Shown here in pieces: positions 58,953 through 64,000 of a stretch of DNA of 64,000 bases. Location of the stretch: the NCBI GenBank assembly GCA_015680685.1, contig MNCI01029667.1, positions 167,083 to 231,082 of the forward strand, read 5' to 3'. The position numbers were made by a program, and so were the translations under genes. A model generated the notes under the pieces. That model worked only from the letters and a program-made list of their open reading frames with translations. It was not told the DNA's origin and did no database searches. Positions within the stretch are counted from its first letter, which is position 1. Each line of letters begins with the position of its first letter. This DNA is from Gnetum montanum (lineage: Eukaryota > Streptophyta > Gnetopsida > Gnetales > Gnetaceae).

Positions 58953-59379
58953 AAAAAATATGGAATTTTGGTTGCCAAAGCATTAGAAAAATGACATGAA
59001 CTCCCTATGCATCAAATAACAAAAATGAAAAATTTCTAATTCATTGCATGTATATGTAGATTTTTGTGGTAGTGACATCATAGATACAACACCATAGCGA
59101 GAACATATTACGGCCTAATACATCATAGCTATGACATCACTATCAAAAAATTTGAGATTTTGAGCAATTTCTAATGGAAAATTTAAGTGAAATGATGTCA
59201 CAGCTATGATGTATTAGGCCCTAATATGTTGCAGCTATGATGTCATATCTGTGATGTCACTACCACAAAAATCTACATATACATGTAATGAATTAGAAAT
59301 TTTTCATTTTTGTTATTTGATGCATAGGGAGTTCATGTCATTTTTCTAATGCTCTAGCAACCAAAATACCATATTTTTT
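58953..59379. mobile_element. Foldback (MITE-like) element inside the accessory frame
   Basis: Arms 58953-59140 and about 59190-59379 are inverted copies, roughly 186 bp each, over 90% identical by eye, starting aaaaaatatgg. The loop is about 50 bp. No coding capacity. It interrupts the accessory frame and is flanked by a 36 bp direct repeat. The family is not recognised. Confidence 0.88.
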
Positions 59380-59415
59380 CACCAAAAGATTGAATAAAAT
59401 TTCCACTTATAATGC
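59380..59415 (+). repeat. 36 bp direct repeat right of the foldback element
   Basis: Partner of 58917-58952; the accessory frame continues directly from it. Confidence 0.85.
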
Positions 59416-61534
59416 AAGAGTAAGAATCATCCTTATGGGGAAATTCCAAGAAAAGATGGCTCATCTACTCTTTCTATAAATCCAAAGAAGATTTGAAGAG
59501 AAAAAGGCAAGGAAACTCACTTTATCATTCCCTTACCTAATAAGAAGACTATGTAAACAAGCTCAAATTCTCTACACTAATGATGTTCTACATAAGGTCC
59601 AAAATGCATCGTGTGCTAAGATGTCAAAATTAATGCCTCTTAAGAAAGATCAAGTTGAGAAGCCAACAGGCACTGAGTGAGCTATAGGATCCACACCAAC
59701 CAAAAATATTCTAGCTACAAGACAATAACAAGAAAGACCCCATGGACCAACACTAGCTAGTGATAAACCTAAATCAAGTGCTCCATCAGCACAATAAGAT
59801 TATAGACCTTCTATGAGCCATTTACAATAGATTGTAGAAACCATCACCTAGGGAAACAGAGAAGTCTCAAGCATGTACCAATCTAGAGATAATTCTATAA
59901 GACCTAAAATATTAATAGGACCCACTAGTAATCAAATATCATTACAAGAAAGAGAAGATGAGGACTAGGCACAATAAATATAAGGGAATATTGCATCCTT
60001 TCAAGTTATGCTAGAAACAAGAGAATGAACCACAATCATGATCATGCAACACTAGGATGCAACAAGAGTAGCTAAAGTTATTACTAATCATATCAAAGAG
60101 TTCTTCAATGTTCCCATTGTGCTGCTAGAAAATATGATTGGAACCAAAGATATTGAAACCATAGCTGAAATATCCATGACCATGCAAAAACATGAAGATA
60201 TCTTGGATCGACTGCTGCAAATAGGACAAGTGATGAAAAACCTTTTGGATATCCCTAGCGATATCACTACAGTACAATTAGAGCTTATTTTAACAAAGGG
60301 TAAGTTGGTAATGATTGAAACTAGAATTGAACATGCAAAGAATGAAGTGCAAAGGTTGCAACATGAATTAGCAACATTAAGAGCAGAGAAATAAAATCCT
60401 GCACAATATGTAGCATAAGACTAGTTGGACAAATTCAAAACTAAATAGGTAGCCAATTTAATAGCCAGAAATATTCAAGTGGAGATGGAAAAAAAGAAAG
60501 TAATGTGAAATGCTTCAATGGCTAAAGCATATATACATGCTCAGCCCTAACTACCCTAGACGAAAAAAACAAAAAGATTTCTATAGAGAATATAAGGTTG
60601 AATGATATTGAAAAATAGAAGAATGTCCTTGAAGAGAGAATCCATCATCTTAGAGAGTAGTTCACAAGAGTCAACAAAGAACTGCAAAAATTGACCAAGG
60701 AAAATAGAACCCTATCGATGAAGAAGTCCCTACAATCCATCAAAAGTCAGCCATTGAGATTAGCACATGTTAAAACAAGGCCAAAAATCATGAAAGGCTA
60801 AAATAGCATTTTAGAGACTAAGTGGGTATGTATAAACAAATCAATGAAAAAATATCTAGATGGCTAAGGTCAAAATCAGGACCATCACAACACAAACACT
60901 TGATTGATAGTTAATCTTGGATGATCCTGCCAACATCCATCATGCTAAAGTAAATAACAAGGACCTACAGATCAAACATCTCACAAAATACATGGGATTA
61001 TTAAATCTTTGATATGCTAATCTAGCCATGCTTATAGCAGGTATATCTAGAAATGAACTCAAGTAGCAAGTGGCTACAATTTATGCACTATATGAGAAAG
61101 AGTTTGTGAATAAGAAGGATGTCCAACAGAAGTTACACATTGCAAACTTTCAACTTTAAGTATTCAAGACTAGCTACCAGGATCAAAAGGATGTCATAGA
61201 AAATTTGACTTGTAGAATGATAGATTAACAACAACTAAGAAAAGTGGCCACAAAATTTGAGAAAGAATGACAATAATTCATGGCATGATATGTGAAGGTG
61301 AATAAGATGTTTCTACAACTACCTTACCCATGGGAAGTACCAACTCCAAAAAAAATGCTAAATTCACCTTGATGGTACATGATCCCAAATCAAAAGAGGA
61401 GAAACTTCAAACATTACTTAACCACTATGAATTCCAAAATCCTAATGACAAAAGAAAGAAACCAATGAAGGGACCAATGCCACCAGGGATGTAATTCAAT
61501 ATTGAGGATTCGATATTGAGGCTCTAGTATTGGG

Positions 61535-62870
61535 ACCTAACATGACTAAATGAAAATTTTCCCTCAAGTGAACAAAAGGGGGAACAAGTTCTTTATAAAA
61601 TATTGGGAAGGTATGGGATTATTGACTAACTAACACACACACAAACTGACTCTGAGTGCCGCATTACAAAATTTTATTTGAATGGATGCAGACAAAACGA
61701 CAAAGTAACAAAAATATTACACAAACATTGAAGATTACAAAATTTTCAAAGGCCAATAAAAAACTGCTAAAGATTATTCTTTTTGTTGCCGCTAATGATG
61801 GAAAACATCTAAACATGATTGCTATGTCAATGCTTCTCTGATTATGTAGAACATTCTTGAAGGATGGACTAAAATTTCTTCTCATCATTCCATGGACCTA
61901 GCAAACATGTGATATGTGAGCTATCATCCTGTATGTGCTACTATTTGTCCATGGGCATATCCTCCATTGTCCCTCTCTTGGCTTCATTTTTGTGCTTGGC
62001 AAAAGATCATCTTCCTTAGGCATTCCTTTTAGCATCACCTACAATCACCAAAGGATCAACATTACTTTGGTAAATTTTCCTTAAATATTAACCTCTTTGA
62101 GATCCCTTAATTTTCATTTAAGCACAAGGTGATGACAATGTACTATGCCCAAGGCTATGAGGTAACTAAAATTATCAACCTATTCAACTTATTTTGGTCA
62201 ATTACTATTAGTTCCCACAATGTTTGAAAATAAGATGTTGGAAAAATTTCAAAAATTTCATCTAGGTTACCATAATGGCCAAAAATAGGATGTTGAAAAC
62301 ATCTCTAAGGAGGCATCCCTAGCCCCTATAACTAATAAGTGTAACTCCAAAAGCATACAAGTTTTCAAACAACTAAAACCAAAGGTCCAATGCAAAAGAC
62401 AAAAAGAAATTTTTCGAAAGTTGAAGGATATTGAGATAGTGAAGTAGGAAAAAATTAATTAAAATTGATGAGAAGTAGTCCCAAAAGCATGCATAAATTC
62501 AAAGAAACCATCACTAATGTTCTGGAAGATGTGAATATTAGTTCAAAGACATTATCAATAAAAGTTATGCAAGTGGGTCCTTCCCTCCCAAAGAAGGCTC
62601 CTACCATAATGCCCTTGCATAACCACCTCTAGAAATTTCTATGGGCACCTTAGAAGTTAAATGTAGATCATATCTTTATTTCACACAACACACAATTACT
62701 GTGGTTTGGATGTTGCACTATACTACACAAAACCAAAAGGCTCATAATCATGATAAAACATTGTAAAACAAAAAAGGTGAAAACTACTTATTAGTTCTTG
62801 ATTTAGGATGGAGAATCTCCCCCATGACTAAGCTCTTGACCATGAAGAGAATTAATAACTACTTTGGCTA
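61535..62870 (-). mobile_element. Untranslated region of fragment J
   Basis: 61545-61560 (catgactaaatgaaaa) matches the sequence just inside the 3' LTRs of C, D and H, so a minus-strand element starts here. Its LTR is absent; only gaggattcgatattgaggctctag stands before it. The region aligns, reversed, with 3599-4671 of element B. It holds the conserved gtgggtccttcc block at 62573. No gene. Confidence 0.65.
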
Positions 62871-64000
62871 GTTTCATGCATCTTTGAAATAATTTTACAC
62901 TCTTATTTCCAAGCCACTGGGTGTTTTCTGGTTTAGTGGCTACTACGTAAACTGGTTTTTGCTTAGACACTTGTTTCTAAACTTTATGGTGGATTAGTAT
63001 AGGGGTTGTGTTACTATTTCAAACTTCTAGCCTACAACTACACCCTTTATCATTATTAGTGATGCATGGACCTTTCTATCTTTCCAAAATGATATGTTTA
63101 TCTGTTATGTCTTGTGATGGAGTGGTGATGGTTGTTGGCTTTTGCGTATGATCAGGAAACATTATTCCAACGAGGAAGGGTGTTGTCCCAGATTGGCCTT
63201 GTGTGGGTTTTGATGCACCAGTAGGTCTATGATCTTTGCACTCACGTGTGGAAACCATCCTAAAGAAAGAACATTTCTAAGATTGTGTTGGATATCTACT
63301 AGCTTTATCATTTTCATGTATGTTCACAGTACAAGTGACATTTTTTTGTTAATGTTGTGATGCTAAACCTTCTTGTGTTAGCAATGACATGTAGTGGAGG
63401 AAAGTATGAGAATATTGAGGATATGACAAAGGGTGAGAGGAATGAGGTGTTAATCCCATAGAAGATGTTGTAGGTTGATGATATTCAAAAGAGTGGTAGT
63501 AGTGATTTGATGTAGAGGAAGTAGAACCAGTTGAGAAAATAGGTTGTTGAACATAATATCCATATAGGTCTAGCTAGCAATAAGGGTAGTGCTAGTTTAA
63601 TGATGGCCTCCTCCATGACTATGGATTTCTCCACTATGTTTAATAGTAGTTTTGAGGCCAATAAGAAGTCCCACTAGGATAGTATGGTTGGTTGTAGAAC
63701 TATCAATAATTATCTTGTAAGAAAGGTAATTTCCTAGGCATTTACTTGTTCATGAACTTGGGATTCAAAGTAAAATCCCAATATTCATGTAGATGTAACA
63801 TGACTAAGCAATACCCATTTGGATGGTCATATAGGCAAATTTCACATCGATCATCATCTTTTATGGTCGATTCTATAGCCTCTTCATCTACAGCCATTTT
63901 TCCTTTTTGCCAATAAGTGTTCCTATCAATTTCCTGGTTCTATTTCTTCTTCTTGTTTTGATCACCTGATTCTTTTTGTGTTACTCTCCCCTCTATGGTT
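62871..64000 (-). pseudogene. gag: gag C-terminal part of fragment J
   Basis: Minus strand. 63400-63720 follows the Pro/Gln/Tyr tail of A and C; 63800-63850 carries the zinc-knuckle-like cluster (cacccatttggatggtcatataggc aligns with 560-590 of A; trimmed). The gag domain would lie beyond the window. Highly decayed. A 60-codon frame at 63258-63076 is open but has no recognised domain. Confidence 0.6.

Larger units (their letters stand above)
58866..61494 (+). pseudogene. Accessory coiled-coil frame of fragment I (split by a foldback element)
   Basis: Homologue of 50301-53089. Matching words: KISTY and HLLFL segments after the foldback (59385-59460), LTLSFPYLIRRLC against LALPFPCLIKNIC (about 59515), HEDILDRLLQIGQVMKNLLD (about 60190), KGKLVMIETRIEHAKNEV (about 60298), and a shared C-terminal Pro-Pro-Gly before the stop at 61492. 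The 91-codon open frame 60119-60394 is its best kept part. The N-terminal quarter is deleted, and a 427 bp foldback element plus a 36 bp duplication interrupts it. Many stops. That two diverged copies keep the same long pattern shows it is a real element gene. Confidence 0.72.

Noticed and set aside
1-64000. Host protein-coding genes
   Set aside because: None found outside elements. The antisense gene in G could descend from one, but it lies within the element.

Overview
The window looks like gene-poor, repeat-dense nuclear DNA from a seed plant with a large genome. I found no host gene outside mobile elements. Almost everything is LTR retrotransposon sequence, mostly Ty3/gypsy, nested and decayed. 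The plant call rests on three things: primer sites complementary to the 3' end of plant tRNA-Asp, Athila-like and Tat/Ogre-like coding regions, and short introns of about 78-94 bp. I cannot name the species. Four single N bases mark unresolved joins.

Layout, left to right. Element A (1-3598, minus) is the 5' end of an Athila-like element: gag, tRNA-Asp primer site, 5' LTR. It sits inside element B, whose 3' untranslated region, polypurine tract and 3' LTR follow on the plus strand (3599-5709). B and element C (5848-12761, minus) both interrupt one LINE reverse transcriptase (5710-5847 and 12767-13866). C and element D (14082-21139, plus) are complete LTR elements that carry gag and protease but no reverse transcriptase or integrase. 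D lies in or beside the 5' LTR of element E, a decayed chromovirus-like element (to about 27152). E's gag is split by a solo LTR, and its pol is deleted into its 3' LTR. Element F is an Athila-like copy that does carry pol. It is split into 27160-28590 and 46269-49479 by element G (28591-46263), a 17.7 kb Tat/Ogre-like element with two 1641 bp LTRs and a perfect 5 bp target duplication. Element H (49480-57612, minus) and fragment I (57613-61494, plus) share a coiled-coil accessory reading frame. Fragment J (about 61535-64000, minus) closes the window.

The most interesting object is inside G. Between protease and reverse transcriptase, on the opposite strand, lies an eight-exon gene (34914-38945). 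All seven introns have GT-AG borders, every junction keeps codon phase, and the coding total is 1074 codons including the terminator. It carries about 15 premature stops, so this copy is dead, but its structure is intact. The sense strand seems to have its own splice acceptor just before pol, so the antisense gene may sit within an intron of the element.

A second theme is regulation. The LTRs of A, C, D and H carry arrays of the palindrome GCGATATCGC just upstream of a TATA box. A related block also precedes the accessory frame of H. How the parts may work together (inference): gag-protease elements such as C and D would rely on reverse transcriptase and integrase from relatives like F. Every coding region here is broken by stops or frameshifts, so none of these copies looks able to move unaided today.
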